Below are positions 63,821 to 64,000 of a stretch of 64,000 bases of DNA, one piece after another. Location: IMG/VR virus record IMGVR_UViG_3300015245_000002, positions 19,745-83,744 of that record, one strand, 5' to 3'. Made by a program: the position numbers and the translations under genes. Position 1 is the first letter of the stretch; every line of letters begins with the position of its first letter. The notes below the pieces were generated by a model. It was not told the origin of the DNA and did no database searches. It was given only the letters and a program-made list of their open reading frames with translations. The stretch is from a virus.

Positions 63821-64000
63821 ACGACGACGAGGACACGCCGCGCAGTTGGGTTCGCCCCAGGGTGCGCACTTCAGGCCATGGAGTGCCGACGGATTATGAA
63901 GATCCGATCGACACCGGGGTGTTCGATCTGCTCGATCGGGAAGTATCCGATGAGGAGCACGAGATCGTGCGTCGCAGCAGACGCCCGAGCGATGCGCCGC
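63817..64000 (+). CDS. Partial gene, runs off the window
   Basis: About 61 visible codons from GTG 63817 (GTGA overlap). Acidic and basic low-complexity start (NDDEDTPRSWVRPRVRTSGH). Continues beyond the edge. Could be an assembly or lysis gene; not recognisable yet. Confidence 0.5.
   Translation, partial: MNDDEDTPRSWVRPRVRTSGHGVPTDYEDPIDTGVFDLLDREVSDEEHEIVRRSRRPSDAP

Noticed and set aside
1-64000. CRISPR arrays or tRNA genes
   Set aside because: No regularly spaced direct repeats and no cloverleaf-like sequence noticed; a tRNAscan-type search was not possible.

Overview
The window is part of a temperate, tailed bacteriophage (free phage or prophage) with a GC-rich genome and very dense packing. 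Most neighbouring genes overlap by ATGA or GTGA. The host is probably a myxobacterium (Myxococcota). This is inferred from codon and GC character, from two host-style lipoprotein signals (one with the Cys-Gly-Asp-Asn start common in that group) and from lanthipeptide-type leaders of the sort frequent there. I saw no integrase, lysis cassette, tRNA or CRISPR array, although tRNAs could not be searched computationally.

Layout. (1) 1-8462, minus strand: an early operon. It runs from a repressor-like gene (7974-8462) through small unknown genes to an SSB-like / RecT-like / Fe-S PD-(D/E)XK nuclease recombination cassette (1744-4662). It ends with two paralogous 84-residue peptides that look like class I lanthipeptide precursors (977-1735) and small membrane proteins. 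(2) 8463-8544: a divergent immunity-type switch whose promoters overlap TGCAC-N3-GTGCA operators, also found near 7770 and 7813. (3) 8545-20016, plus strand: a long operon of HTH, zinc-ribbon and small membrane proteins, a 5'-deoxyribonucleotidase, DNA adenine methyltransferases (one frameshifted), a Mom/GNAT-like protein, an HELGH metallopeptidase candidate, an SF2 helicase, a VRR-NUC nuclease and a VapE/D5-like primase-helicase. (4) 20017-20376: an AT-rich, repeat-containing candidate replication origin. (5) 20377-35444: accessory operons on alternating strands, with recurring compact promoters placed so that the mRNAs would be leaderless. (6) 35441-64000: packaging, head, tail and fibre genes, all plus strand except a lipoprotein moron at 53361-53771.

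The structural genes give a complete siphovirus-like order: small and large terminase, portal, adaptors, MuF-like protein, XkdF-type protease fused to a nested scaffold, decoration protein, major capsid, tail completion, tail tube, a frameshifted tail-assembly chaperone, tape measure, distal tail and tip proteins, fibres, and a beta-helix protein with a lipoprotein signal.

The most striking undescribed signal is a family of late-gene promoter-like elements, TGATTTCGCCCC-N17-GACGCT-N6-start codon. They precede nine structural genes that lack Shine-Dalgarno sites, at a nearly invariant distance. They look like a dedicated late promoter class producing leaderless transcripts. The lanthipeptide-like pair, the immunity operators, the candidate origin and the nested protease/scaffold are the other main observations. 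Family assignments come from reading motifs by eye; no database search was run.
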